This document shows positions 48,406 to 56,895 of a DNA stretch of 61,894 bases, in pieces. Below the pieces are notes generated by a model. It was not told the origin of the DNA. It saw only the letters and a program-made list of their open reading frames with translations, and ran no database searches. The stretch is from Rhodosalinus halophilus (GTDB taxonomy: Bacteria; Pseudomonadota; Alphaproteobacteria; Rhodobacterales; Rhodobacteraceae): positions 1-61,894 of the forward strand of contig NZ_QNTQ01000026.1 in the NCBI RefSeq assembly GCF_003298775.1, given 5' to 3'. A program made the position numbers and the translations under genes. Every line of letters begins with the position of its first letter. Position 1 is the first letter of the stretch.

Positions 48406-49269
48406 ATGAAACCCGACGTCAAAGCCTTCTTCGACGAAGCGACCAACACCATCTCTTACGTCGTGCGCGACCCCAACGGGTCGGCGGCGGCGATCATCGA
48501 CAGCGTTCTCGACTTCGACTACGCGTCCGGCCGGACCGACACGCGCTCGGCCGACGCGATCATCGACTATGTCGAGAAGGAAGGGCTCGAGCCCGTCTGG
48601 ATCCTCGAGACCCACGTCCACGCCGACCACCTCTCGGCCGCGCCCTACCTTCAGGAGAAGCTGGGCGGCAAGATCGGCATCGGCGAGAACATCCGCGTCG
48701 TGCAGGACACCTTCGGCAAGGTCTTCAACGAAGGCACCGAGTTCCAGCGCGACGGCTCGCAGTTCGACGCGCTCTTCAAGGAGGGCGACAGCTTCCACAT
48801 CGGCCAGCTGCGCGGCGACGTGCTGCACACGCCGGGCCACACGCCCGCCTGCCTGACCTACGTCATCGGCGACGCGGCCTTCGTGGGCGACACGCTCTTC
48901 ATGCCGGATTTCGGCACCGCGCGCTGCGACTTCCCCGGCGGCTCGTCGGAGACGATGTACGAGTCGGTGCAGAAGATCCTCGCCCTGCCGGACGAGACCC
49001 GCATCTTCGTGGGCCACGACTACAAGGCGCCGGGCCGCGAGGACTACGCCTGGGAAAGCACGGTGGGCGAGCAGAAGGCGAAGAACGTCCATGTCGGCGC
49101 CGGCAAGTCCAAGGAAGAGTTCGTCAAGATGCGCGACGAGCGCGACGCGACGCTGAACATGCCCAAGCTCATCATCCCCTCGCTGCAGGTGAACATGCGC
49201 GCAGGCCAGATGCCGCCCGCCGACGATCAGGGCGACGTCTTCCTGAAGGTGCCGGTCAACAAGCTCTGA
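48406..49269 (+). CDS. blh: Persulfide dioxygenase-type MBL-fold hydrolase (Blh)
   Basis: A 287-residue metallo-beta-lactamase-fold protein of the ETHE1/Blh group. The metal motif is THVHADH (His70, His72, Asp74, His75); further ligands are in HTPGHTPACLT and VGDTLFMPD. Proteins of this kind oxidise glutathione persulfide to sulfite in bacterial sulfide detoxification. The following YeeE/YedE genes and DUF442 gene match the bigR operon. GGAGG lies about ten bases before the ATG. The BigR repressor gene normally heading the operon is missing here. Confidence 0.9.
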   Translation: MKPDVKAFFDEATNTISYVVRDPNGSAAAIIDSVLDFDYASGRTDTRSADAIIDYVEKEGLEPVWILETHVHADHLSAAPYLQEKLGGKIGIGENIRVVQDTFGKVFNEGTEFQRDGSQFDALFKEGDSFHIGQLRGDVLHTPGHTPACLTYVIGDAAFVGDTLFMPDFGTARCDFPGGSSETMYESVQKILALPDETRIFVGHDYKAPGREDYAWESTVGEQKAKNVHVGAGKSKEEFVKMRDERDATLNMPKLIIPSLQVNMRAGQMPPADDQGDVFLKVPVNKL

Positions 49270-49357
49270 CCGGCGTGCTTCGCGCCCCGGCCGGCCCGCG
49301 CGCGACCGGGCGGCCGGGGCGTGCTTCCGACGAACGAAAGACAGGGATATTCGATAC

Positions 49358-49783
49358 ATGGAACAGGACTGGATCTGGGGCCTGATCGGCGGGCTGCTGA
49401 TCGGCTCGGGCGGCGCGGTCTATCTGCTCGCCAACGGGCGGATCATGGGCGCGAGCGGGATTCTCGGCGGGCTGGTGGATGGCTCGGGCAAGTCGAACTG
49501 GGTCGAGCGCGTGGCGTTTCTCGCCGGGGTCTTCCTGCTGCCCGTCGCGCTGCTGCCGCTCTACGGCGCAGTGGACACGCATATCACCTCCAACTGGTGG
49601 GTGCTGGTGGCCGCGGGCCTGCTGGTCGGTCTGGGCACGCGGATCGCCAACGGCTGCACCTCGGGCCACGGCGTCTGCGGCATCTCGCGCCTGTCGCTCC
49701 GAGGGCTCGCCGCGACCGGCTTCTACATCTTCGCGGGCGGGGCCACCGTGCTGCTCTTCCGCCATGTCTGGGGGATCATCTGA
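49358..49783 (+). CDS. YeeE/YedE-family half-transporter (PmpA-like)
   Basis: A 141-residue membrane protein with four predicted helices. The conserved [17 protein letters not shown] segment (about residues 88-104) carries the cysteines typical of thiosulfate/sulfur-compound transporters of the YeeE/YedE class. Half-size proteins work in pairs, and the next gene is the matching half. It should move sulfur compounds such as thiosulfate or sulfite in the sulfide-detoxification operon. Its TGA stop overlaps the ATG of the second half by one base (TGATG). Confidence 0.88.
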   Translation: MEQDWIWGLIGGLLIGSGGAVYLLANGRIMGASGILGGLVDGSGKSNWVERVAFLAGVFLLPVALLPLYGAVDTHITSNWWVLVAAGLLVGLGTRIANGCTSGHGVCGISRLSLRGLAATGFYIFAGGATVLLFRHVWGII

Positions 49784-50217
49784 TGCGCAATCTCTTTGCA
49801 TTCCTTGCCGGGGGCCTCTTCGGCGCGGGTCTCTTCATCTCGGGCATGACCGACACCGCGAAGGTGCAGGGCTGGCTCGACATCTTCGGCGCCTGGGATC
49901 CCACGCTGGCCTTCGTGATGGGCGGGGCGATCATTCCCATGGCCATCGCCTGGCAGCTGGCGCGGCGGCGTTCGACGCCGGTGCTGGGCGGCACCTTCCC
50001 GCCGCCGGCGCCGATGCGGCTCGACACGCGGCTCGCGGTGGGGTCGGTGATGTTCGGCATGGGCTGGGGGCTCGCCGGGCTCTGCCCCGGTCCCTCGGTC
50101 GCCTCGCTCAGCTACGGCGGAGTCGAGCACTGGGTCTTCTTCGCCGCGATGATCGGCGGGATGCTGGCGGCGCCGCCGGTGCTGGCGCGGTTGACCCGGC
50201 CGGCACAGGCCGCATAG
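49783..50217 (+). CDS. YeeE/YedE-family half-transporter (PmpB-like)
   Basis: A 144-residue partner to the preceding half-transporter, with about four helices. It begins [22 protein letters not shown] and contains the family motif GWGLAGLCPGPSVASLSYG (about residues 94-112) with one central cysteine. Together the two halves equal a full YeeE protein. Start and stop overlap the first half by one base, so expression is coupled. The DUF442 gene follows after 11 bases. Confidence 0.88.
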   Translation: MRNLFAFLAGGLFGAGLFISGMTDTAKVQGWLDIFGAWDPTLAFVMGGAIIPMAIAWQLARRRSTPVLGGTFPPPAPMRLDTRLAVGSVMFGMGWGLAGLCPGPSVASLSYGGVEHWVFFAAMIGGMLAAPPVLARLTRPAQAA

Positions 50218-50228
50218 GAGGTCACGCC

Positions 50229-50660
50229 ATGGAACTTCGTCAGATCACCGAGACCTATCACGTCTCGCCCCAGATCGACCCGGAGGACGCGCCGGCGATC
50301 GCCGAGGCGGGGGTGAAGCTGGTCATCTGCAACCGGCCCGATTCCGAGGTGCCCCCCTCGCATCAGGCCGAACAGGTGGAAAAGGCGGTGCGCGCGGCGG
50401 GCGTCGATTTCGCCGCCCTGCCGCTGACCCATCAGACCATGACGCCGGAGAACGTGGCGAAACAGGCCGAGCTGGTCGAGAGCGCTGGCGGCAAGGTGCT
50501 GGCCTACTGCGCCTCCGGCACGCGCTGCTCGGTGGTCTGGGCGCTCGGCCAGGCCGGCGAGCGCCCCACCGACGAGATCCTCGCGGCCACGGCGCGCGCG
50601 GGCTACATGCTCGACGGTCTGCGGCCGACGCTGGACGCGATGGCGGCGCAGAAGGGCTGA
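50229..50660 (+). CDS. DUF442 / TIGR01244 phosphatase-fold protein
   Basis: A 143-residue protein of the DUF442 family, which has a dual-specificity-phosphatase-like fold. The loop LAYCASGTRCSVVWALGQ holds the likely nucleophile Cys94 and Arg99 (C-x4-R, one residue shorter than classic PTP loops). In other bacteria this domain is fused to the Blh hydrolase or to a rhodanese; here it is separate at the end of the operon. A sulfur-transfer or persulfide-handling role fits better than protein dephosphorylation. Confidence 0.87.
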   Translation: MELRQITETYHVSPQIDPEDAPAIAEAGVKLVICNRPDSEVPPSHQAEQVEKAVRAAGVDFAALPLTHQTMTPENVAKQAELVESAGGKVLAYCASGTRCSVVWALGQAGERPTDEILAATARAGYMLDGLRPTLDAMAAQKG

Positions 50661-50674
50661 ACGCCCCGGGGAAA

Positions 50675-50695
50675 AGGGGCGGCGGAAGCGCCCCT
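50675..50695. terminator. Hairpin AGGGGCG-GCGGAAG-CGCCCCT
   Basis: A perfect 7-bp stem with a 7-base loop between the convergent DUF442 and FliM/FliN-like genes. An alternative stem CGCCCC-GGGGAAAA-GGGGCG (50662-50681) overlaps it. Probable terminator. Confidence 0.55.
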
Positions 50696-50724
50696 GCCCC
50701 CATATGCCGGGCGGACGGCATGCG

Positions 50725-51873
50725 TCAGCCCTGCTCCGGCGCGGCCTGCTCTTCCTCGAAGTCGAGCGGCGGGAGATCCGGCAGATCGGGGAGATCCGCC
50801 AGATCCGGGATGTCCGGGGCGCCTTGCGCCGCCTCGGAGGGGGCCTCCGCCGCCGCAGGCGCCGCGCCCGGCGGCAATCCCGCTTCCTGCTGCGGGGCAC
50901 TTGGCGCAGGCGCCGCTGTCTCCTGCTGTATCAGACCCGGCGCAGGTGCCGCTGTGCCCTGCCCGGACTGCTCCTGCGTCTCGGCCGGGACGCCCGGCGC
51001 CGGTAGGCGGATGGCCCGCATCCCGTCGAGCCGGCCCAGCTTGGCGCAGGCGACCCGCTGCCCGTCCCGCGTGCAGAGTTCCACCCGGCTGAGCACGTCT
51101 GCGGGCAGCGTCAGAAGGCTGCCCGCCTCGAGCGCACCGGCCTCGGCCAGCGGCAGGCGGAGCCTGTGCAGCACGGCGACCAGAGGGACCGGCGCACGTT
51201 CCGCTGCCGCGGCGAGGCCCGGCGCGGGCGCCTTGGCCGGCACGGCCCGCGGCCGCGGCGCAGGCTCCGGCAACGCCAGGGCGATTTCGCCGCACCGCGC
51301 CCCGCCGCACAGCTCCGTCGTCAGGCGGAAGAGCCGGAAGGCCGAGGCCCCGAGCGTGAGCCCCAGTTGTCGCAACCCGTCGAGCCGGGCACCGAAGCGC
51401 AGCCCGTCGGCCCAACCGTCATCCGGCCCCTTCGACAGTTCCGCGGTGGCGCGCTCGAGCATGCCCTCGAGCAAGGGGGCGAGGATGGCGGCATCCGTGG
51501 CGGTGAAGTTCCGCGACTCCGAGGTGGCTTCGGTCACGCGGCCGGTGGTCTGATGCTGCACGATACCCGCAACGAGCGCGCCGCCGATCACCGCCGTCCC
51601 CGCGCGCCCGTCGGCTCCTTCGATCAGAACGACGAGCCCGGAGTCGTCGAGCGCCGCGAGCAGCCCCTCGTGATCGACCTCCTCTTCGGTGACGGATGTC
51701 ACCGAGAGCGCGAGGTGCAGCCGTGTCTCGGCCGTGCGCTCGAGGCTGCGGCGCAGGGCGCGCGCTGCCGAGGGCGCGCGCGCCTCCTGCTGCCGGCGTC
51801 CCGCGCTCGTCTTGCGGCGCAGCCCCGGATTCCCGTGTCCGCCGCCCATCGGCTCCGCCCCGTCGCCCGTCAT
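50725..51873 (-). CDS. FliM/FliN-family flagellar motor switch-like protein
   Basis: A 382-residue protein resembling Rhodobacterales FliM/FliN (C-ring) proteins. The N-terminal half (about residues 40-205) has a CheC/FliM-like middle domain. A SpoA (surface presentation of antigens) domain with LHRLRLPLAEAG then SLLTLPADVLSRVEL lies at about 238-297. The last 80 residues are Pro/Ala/Gln/Asp-rich and repetitive (DLADLPDLPDLPPLDF), which is unusual. It starts 36 bases after the symporter-kinase gene on the same strand, and no other flagellar gene is near. It could be the orphan C-ring gene of a dispersed flagellar set. Confidence 0.78.
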   Translation of the reverse strand: MTGDGAEPMGGGHGNPGLRRKTSAGRRQQEARAPSAARALRRSLERTAETRLHLALSVTSVTEEEVDHEGLLAALDDSGLVVLIEGADGRAGTAVIGGALVAGIVQHQTTGRVTEATSESRNFTATDAAILAPLLEGMLERATAELSKGPDDGWADGLRFGARLDGLRQLGLTLGASAFRLFRLTTELCGGARCGEIALALPEPAPRPRAVPAKAPAPGLAAAAERAPVPLVAVLHRLRLPLAEAGALEAGSLLTLPADVLSRVELCTRDGQRVACAKLGRLDGMRAIRLPAPGVPAETQEQSGQGTAAPAPGLIQQETAAPAPSAPQQEAGLPPGAAPAAAEAPSEAAQGAPDIPDLADLPDLPDLPPLDFEEEQAAPEQG

Positions 51874-51909
51874 GCGCCCCAGCCTAGGCGCAAGGGGGTT
51901 AAGCGCGCC

Positions 51910-54612
51910 TTACTGCGCCGCGAGCGCCGCGCGCGCAGGCAGGCGCACGCGAAAGGCCGCGCCGCCCTGCCCCGGAAGATAGGCGATCGTCCCGCCCAGC
52001 CGCGCCATGATCTCGCGGCAGATCGCCAGCCCCAGCCCCGCGCCACCGGCCTCCTGGTCGCCGATCCGGGCGAATTTCTCGAAGATCATGTCCTGCTGCT
52101 CGCGCGGGATGCCCTGCCCGTTGTCGATGAAGTCCACGGTGATCCAGGCGCCCCCGCCGCCCGCACGGATGGTGAGCTGCGGCGCCTCGGAGAGACAGTA
52201 TTTGCGGGCGTTGGCGATGAGGTTGATGAAGACCTGGCTCAGCCGGTCGAGGTCTGTGACGAGCGGAAGGCGTTCGGCGCCGCGATCGCGGCGAATCCGC
52301 AAGTCCGGGCCGTCCTCGCCGGCCGCCGCGGTGGCCACGGCATGATCGATGAGGTCGGAAAGCGTCCCCTCGCGGATGTTGAGGCTGACCTGCCCGTTCT
52401 CGAGCACGCTGAGATCGAGCAGATCGTCGAGCAGCCGCGTGAGGCGGATCGCCTCGTCGTGGATGATCGAGGCGTAGCGCGCCTGATCGTCCGGGTCGAA
52501 GGGGCCGTCCTTGCCCATCTCGCGCAGGATCTCCGAGAACGCGCGGATCGAGGTCATCGGCGTGCGCAGCTCGTGGCTGATCTGGCTGAGAAAGGCATCC
52601 TTCTGCACGGACAGGCGCGTGAGCTTCTCGTTGGCCTCGCGTAGCTGGCGCGCGGTGCGGGTGAGCTCCTCCTGCTGCGCCTCGAGCCGGGCGGAATACT
52701 CCATGATCTGCGCCGTCTCGTCGGCGACGGCCAGAAGATCCTGAACCGAGACCTGCATGCCCCCCACCATCTGCGCGAGCATCGCGTGCGCGGTCGCCGC
52801 GCCGACGGAGCCCGACAGCTCGCGCTCGAGCACCTCGAGGAACTCGGGGCTCGCCTCGGGCAGATAGCCGCCGAGGCCCTGCCGCGCCGCCTCGCGCCGG
52901 AACAGCGCCTGCGCCTCCGAGGGGCCGAGGATGCGCTGCGCCATCACCATCAGATCCTCGGTCTGCACCGCGCCGCCCTGCCAGCTGCGCGCGCCGCCCG
53001 GCGTGCCCAGCGCGCTGACGAACTGCGCGCCCTGCAGCCGCTCGAGCGGTTCGGGGAAACTCGCGAGCGAGACGGCGAGGAACAGCACCGTGTTGATCGA
53101 CAGGCTCCAGAGCACCGAATGGATCAGCGGATCGAGCCCCTCGATCCCGAAGAGCGCGTAGGGCCGCAGCCAGCCGATGCCGAAGGGCCCCTCGGCCATC
53201 AGCGCCGCCGGCAGCACCACGTCCGGCCCGAAGCTCGGCAGGAAAAGCGTGTAGAGCCACAGCGCAAAGCCCCCCGCGATGCCGGCCATGGCGCCGTTGC
53301 GCGTCGCGCCGCGCCAGAAGAGCCCGCCGATCATCGCGGGCAGCACCTGCGCGATGCCGGCGAAGGCGATCAGCCCGATCGCGGCGAGCGCGGCCCCGCC
53401 GCCGGAGAGCCGGTAGTAGAGATAGCCCAGGAACACCACGCCCGCGATCGACAGCCGCCGCGCCAGCATCACGACGTGGCGCACATCGCCCGAAACGCTC
53501 GCGCCCCGCCGCGTGAGGCGCAGCCAGATCGGCATGACGATATGGTTGGAGACCATCGTGGAGAGCGCGATCGCCGCGACGATCACCATCGACGTGGCGG
53601 CGGAGAACCCCCCGAGAAACGCCAGAAAGGCGAGCCCCTCCTGCCCGAAGGCGAGCGGCACGGTGAGCACGAAGAGATCCGGGTTGGCCCCCGCAGGCAG
53701 CGCCTCGAGCCCCACCACCGCGATCGGCACGACGAAGAGGCTTATGAGGAAGACATAGAGCGGAAACGCCCAGGAGGCGGTGCGCAGGTGGCGTTCGTCC
53801 TCGAGTTCGACGACCATGACCTGGAACATCCGCGGCAGGCAGAGGAAGGCCGCCGCGGCGAGAAAGGTCAGCCCGGCCCAGCGCGCGCCGTCGATGCGCC
53901 ACGCCGAAAGCTCGGGGCTGGCCTGGATCCGCTCGACGATCGCGCCCGCGCCGCCCGCGATTCCCCAGACGACGAAGACGCCGACGGCGAGGAGCGCGAA
54001 GAGCTTGACCACCGCCTCGACCGCGATGGCCATGACCACCCCGTGATGCCGCTCGTTGGCGTCGAGATTGCGGGTTCCGAAGATCACGGTGAATATGGCG
54101 AGGCCGACCGCCACCCAGACCGCGGTGGCCGAGGGATCGGCGGGCACCGGCTGCGCCGGATCGGGCTGCGCGAAGGCCGCGACCGAGAGCGTCACCGACT
54201 GCAGCTGCAGCGCGATATAGGGCGTGGTGCCCACCACCGCGAGCACGGTGACCCCGGCGGCCAGGAGGCTGGACTTGCCGTAGCGGGAACTGATCAGATC
54301 GGCGATCGAGGTAATGCGCTGCGTGCGGCCGATATGGACGAGCTTGTTGAGGCCCCACCACCAGCCGACCATCACGAGCGTGGGTCCGAGGTAGATGGTC
54401 AGGAACTCGAGCCCCGAGCGCGCCGCGTAGCCCACCGCGCCGTAGAAGGTCCAGGCGGTGCAGTAGATCGACAGCGACAGCGTGTAGACCCAGGGGCTGC
54501 GCAGCCAGGCCGTGCGCCCCGCCGCCGCCGCGCGTTCCGCCGCGAAGGCCACGGCGAAGAGAAAGGCGACGTAGCCGAAGCAGATGACGGCGAGCAGGTT
54601 GAGCGAGACCAT
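51910..54612 (-). CDS. Sodium/solute symporter-histidine kinase fusion
   Basis: A 900-residue sensor. The N-terminal 500 or so residues form about thirteen helices of a sodium:solute symporter (SSS) domain (LTIYLGPTLVMVGWWWGLNK, RITSIADLISSRYGKS). A linker and coiled coil (about 560-665) follow. The kinase part has the H-box SHELRTP with His680, the N-box LIANARKY, and ATP-binding DFIDNGQGIP and GGAGLGLAICREI boxes. Known relatives (CbrA type) couple solute uptake or binding to a phosphorelay controlling carbon use. The response regulator gene lies upstream in the same run, with a small membrane protein between, so the three probably form one signalling unit. Confidence 0.92.
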   Translation of the reverse strand: MVSLNLLAVICFGYVAFLFAVAFAAERAAAAGRTAWLRSPWVYTLSLSIYCTAWTFYGAVGYAARSGLEFLTIYLGPTLVMVGWWWGLNKLVHIGRTQRITSIADLISSRYGKSSLLAAGVTVLAVVGTTPYIALQLQSVTLSVAAFAQPDPAQPVPADPSATAVWVAVGLAIFTVIFGTRNLDANERHHGVVMAIAVEAVVKLFALLAVGVFVVWGIAGGAGAIVERIQASPELSAWRIDGARWAGLTFLAAAAFLCLPRMFQVMVVELEDERHLRTASWAFPLYVFLISLFVVPIAVVGLEALPAGANPDLFVLTVPLAFGQEGLAFLAFLGGFSAATSMVIVAAIALSTMVSNHIVMPIWLRLTRRGASVSGDVRHVVMLARRLSIAGVVFLGYLYYRLSGGGAALAAIGLIAFAGIAQVLPAMIGGLFWRGATRNGAMAGIAGGFALWLYTLFLPSFGPDVVLPAALMAEGPFGIGWLRPYALFGIEGLDPLIHSVLWSLSINTVLFLAVSLASFPEPLERLQGAQFVSALGTPGGARSWQGGAVQTEDLMVMAQRILGPSEAQALFRREAARQGLGGYLPEASPEFLEVLERELSGSVGAATAHAMLAQMVGGMQVSVQDLLAVADETAQIMEYSARLEAQQEELTRTARQLREANEKLTRLSVQKDAFLSQISHELRTPMTSIRAFSEILREMGKDGPFDPDDQARYASIIHDEAIRLTRLLDDLLDLSVLENGQVSLNIREGTLSDLIDHAVATAAAGEDGPDLRIRRDRGAERLPLVTDLDRLSQVFINLIANARKYCLSEAPQLTIRAGGGGAWITVDFIDNGQGIPREQQDMIFEKFARIGDQEAGGAGLGLAICREIMARLGGTIAYLPGQGGAAFRVRLPARAALAAQ

Positions 54613-54629
54613 CGCGCCCGCGCCTCCGC

Positions 54630-54926
54630 TCAGTCCGCCCCGGGCGGCGGCTCGGCGCGGTCCGGCTCCGCCTCCGCTCCGTCGGCCGCGCCGCTTTCGA
54701 ACTGCCGCGCGATCAGGAAGGCCGAGAGGATCAGCCCCGCCCAGACGACGAAGATGAACAGCAGCGTGCCCGCGGTGCCGACCGTCGCCGCGCCCTCGCT
54801 GCGCCAGAGCAGCGGCAGCGCGAAAAGCGCCGCCCCGAGGACCGGCAAGAGACGCGCCGCATCCTTCAGCCGGCGCGAACGATAGGCGTCGCGCGACACG
54901 AAGACGGGCCGGCGCGGCGCGCTCAT
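54630..54926 (-). CDS. Small two-helix membrane protein in the sensor operon
   Basis: A 98-residue protein with a basic N-terminus (RRPVFVSRDAYRSRRLKDAAR), two hydrophobic helices (about 25-41 and 50-70) and an acidic, proline-rich tail. It is not a recognised family. It overlaps the response regulator stop by four bases and ends 17 bases before the symporter-kinase start. That fixed place suggests an accessory subunit of the sensor, as small membrane partners accompany some SSS transporters (for example YhdT- or DUF485/DUF4212-type). This is inferred. Confidence 0.7.
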   Translation of the reverse strand: MSAPRRPVFVSRDAYRSRRLKDAARLLPVLGAALFALPLLWRSEGAATVGTAGTLLFIFVVWAGLILSAFLIARQFESGAADGAEAEPDRAEPPPGAD

Positions 54927-55291
54927 GGCCCCGCCATCTCGCGCACGGCGGCCAGCACCTCGGCGTTCGAGAATGGCTTGGTCATGTAGCGCGAGACGCC
55001 CGCACGCTCCGCGGTCTCGCGGTCCTTGGCCTGGCCGCGCGCCGTCAGCATCAGCACGGGCAGATTCGCCAGGCCGTCCTCGGACCTCAGTTCGCGCAGG
55101 ATCTCGAAACCCGAGCGCCCCGGCAGCATCACGTCGAGGATCACCACGTCGGGGCGTTGCGCGCGCAGCGCCTCGAGCGCGGTGGCCCCGTCGGAATGGG
55201 TGTCCACCCGCCAGCCGTCGCGATGCAGGATGAAGCGGATCGCCTCGACGATGTTCGGCTCATCCTCGATGACGAGGACATGCTTGCCCAT
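54923..55291 (-). CDS. Single-domain response regulator (CheY-like)
   Basis: A 122-residue receiver domain without an output domain. The acidic pocket is at Glu9-Asp10-Glu11 and the phosphoacceptor is Asp53 in VILDVMLPG; the signalling Thr (LMLTARG) and the Lys in MTKPFS are present. It is the likely partner of the symporter-kinase encoded two genes downstream, with which it shares an operon. Lacking an output domain, it must act by protein contact or as a phosphate relay. The start at 55291 gives MGKHVLVIEDEPN, the usual family opening. Confidence 0.93.
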   Translation of the reverse strand: MGKHVLVIEDEPNIVEAIRFILHRDGWRVDTHSDGATALEALRAQRPDVVILDVMLPGRSGFEILRELRSEDGLANLPVLMLTARGQAKDRETAERAGVSRYMTKPFSNAEVLAAVREMAGP

Positions 55292-55376
55292 TGCGGATCA
55301 CTCCTCCCCTGCGGGGCCTCCCAACCCCGCGGACTCCGCCACTGCACCCGACTAAACACCATCGCGCGCGGCAAAG

Positions 55377-56681
55377 TCAAAAGCCTGCGGCGAGGATCGA
55401 CGGCTCGCGCCGGGCCGCGCAGCCCTCGAGCGGGCAGATGCGGCAGGTCACGCCGACGGCAAGCGGCGGGCGCGCCCGGTCCTCCTCGCGATCTGCCGGC
55501 ACCACGAGCATGTGCGCCTCCATCAGCGGCGGGCCGTCGAAGGCCGCCGGCCGCGCCGGGGCCGCCACGGCATAGGCGCGCACCGGCCGCGCCTCGCCCC
55601 CCGCCTGCACGAGATCGCGCGCGACCGGCTGGCCTGGCCGCGCCAGAGCCTCGAAGAGCGGCCAGAGCGCGCAGCCGCCGCCGAACCGCGGCAACGGGAA
55701 ATCGTCGAGCGGCTTGCGGAAGGTGAGCGCGCCGGCGCCGTCGCAGATGGCGAGGCCCGCGGGCGCGGGCAGAAGCGCCGACGGCAGGGCCGCCAGCCGC
55801 CGCATGGCGCAGGGCAGATCGGTCCCCGCCGCCTCCGCGAGCGCGGCCGGATCGGCCCCGTGATCGGCCACCACACTCGCGGCCAGATCGAGCGGAATCG
55901 CTCGCGCGTCCTGCGCGTAGCGGCGCAGCAGCCGCGCCGCGATCTGGCGCGCCGCCTCGGAAGTGAGCGCCTCGGGATCGAGCAGCGCGTCGGGCTCGCC
56001 GCCGGCCGCTTCGAGTTCCGGGAAATGGAAATCCCGCGCGGCGAGAAAGGCCTCGATCTCCTCCTGCGGCGAGGTGAGCGAGCGGCGCGCGTCGGCCGCG
56101 CTGTCGAGATAGGTGACGAGCGCCTGCGCGCCCTCGGCCAGCCGCCGGCTGTCCTCGTCGAGATTGCGATGGAAGCGGTCCTGCCATTCGCGCTCCAGCT
56201 CCTCTGTGCCGGCAAGGATCGCGGCGGTGGACCGGATGGCCGTCACGGTCGAGAGCACCTCGTGCAGCGAGGCGGCGAGATGGGGGTCGTGCGCGAGGCG
56301 GTCGGTCAGCGTCTCGACGGTATCCTCCAACGCGTCGATCCGCCGCCGCGCGTCGGCCAGAAGCTCCGCCCAGCCGGGGAAGCGGCCGGCGAACTCCTCG
56401 GCGCGATCGACCTCGGCGCGGTTGCCGGGCTGCACCGCGGCGGCTTCGCGCAGACGCGCGAGCAGCGCGGCCTCGGCCCCTTCGGAGAGCAGCGAGGGCT
56501 CGACCTCCAGCGCCTCGGCGATGCGCACGAGAAGCTTGCCGCCGATTCTGCGGCGGTTGTGCTCGATCAGGTTGAGATAGGAGGCGGAGATGCCGGCCCG
56601 CCGCGCCAGATCGGCCTGCCGCAGCCCGGCCAGCATCCGGCGCTCGCGGATCCGGCTGCCGATAAGCGTGTCGCGGGCCAT
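55377..56681 (-). CDS. ScfR-type short-chain acyl-sensing transcriptional regulator
   Basis: A 434-residue regulator with an N-terminal XRE helix-turn-helix (RIRERRMLAGLRQADLARRA and SASYLNLIEHNRRRIGGKLL, about residues 10-50). A middle coiled and IrrE/peptidase-like-derived region follows, then a C-terminal DUF2083 domain ending in the conserved cysteine cluster CRICPLEGCAARREPSI. Family members (ScfR/RamB type) sense acyl-CoA or acetate metabolism. It is divergent from the branched-chain-type ABC transporter operon across an AT-rich gap with palindromes, which makes that operon a likely target and its substrate perhaps acyl-related. A GGGGTTTTCGC-type leader precedes the ATG. Confidence 0.87.
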   Translation of the reverse strand: MARDTLIGSRIRERRMLAGLRQADLARRAGISASYLNLIEHNRRRIGGKLLVRIAEALEVEPSLLSEGAEAALLARLREAAAVQPGNRAEVDRAEEFAGRFPGWAELLADARRRIDALEDTVETLTDRLAHDPHLAASLHEVLSTVTAIRSTAAILAGTEELEREWQDRFHRNLDEDSRRLAEGAQALVTYLDSAADARRSLTSPQEEIEAFLAARDFHFPELEAAGGEPDALLDPEALTSEAARQIAARLLRRYAQDARAIPLDLAASVVADHGADPAALAEAAGTDLPCAMRRLAALPSALLPAPAGLAICDGAGALTFRKPLDDFPLPRFGGGCALWPLFEALARPGQPVARDLVQAGGEARPVRAYAVAAPARPAAFDGPPLMEAHMLVVPADREEDRARPPLAVGVTCRICPLEGCAARREPSILAAGF

Positions 56682-56895
56682 GCGAAAACCCCATCCGTAT
56701 CAAGCGCTTTCTGCGCCGCCGAATAACTTCTTTACACAGCATACCATGGTATTGTGGATTTTTTCACAAAAAAATCCTTACGCCAAAACCGCTTGTTGCG
56801 CGATTTACGACGATTGCGACATACTTCATTTTGCACATCGTGCGCTCGCGCCGGAAGAGGAGCCGGCCGCGGGCTCAATCTTCGGGAGGTTCTTC
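56682..56895. promoter_or_regulatory. AT-rich divergent control region with palindromes
   Basis: In this GC-rich genome the gap stands out as AT-rich. It contains the perfect 12-base palindrome ATACCATGGTAT (56741-56752) and a 9-bp hairpin GGATTTTTT-CACA-AAAAAATCC (56756-56777). The latter also carries TTGTG...CACAA half-sites (56753-56769). CATTTTGCACATCG follows at about 56828-56841. Promoters of both the ScfR gene and the transporter operon should be here, and the palindromes are candidate ScfR sites. GGGAGG before 56896 is the ribosome site of the first transporter gene. Confidence 0.55.
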
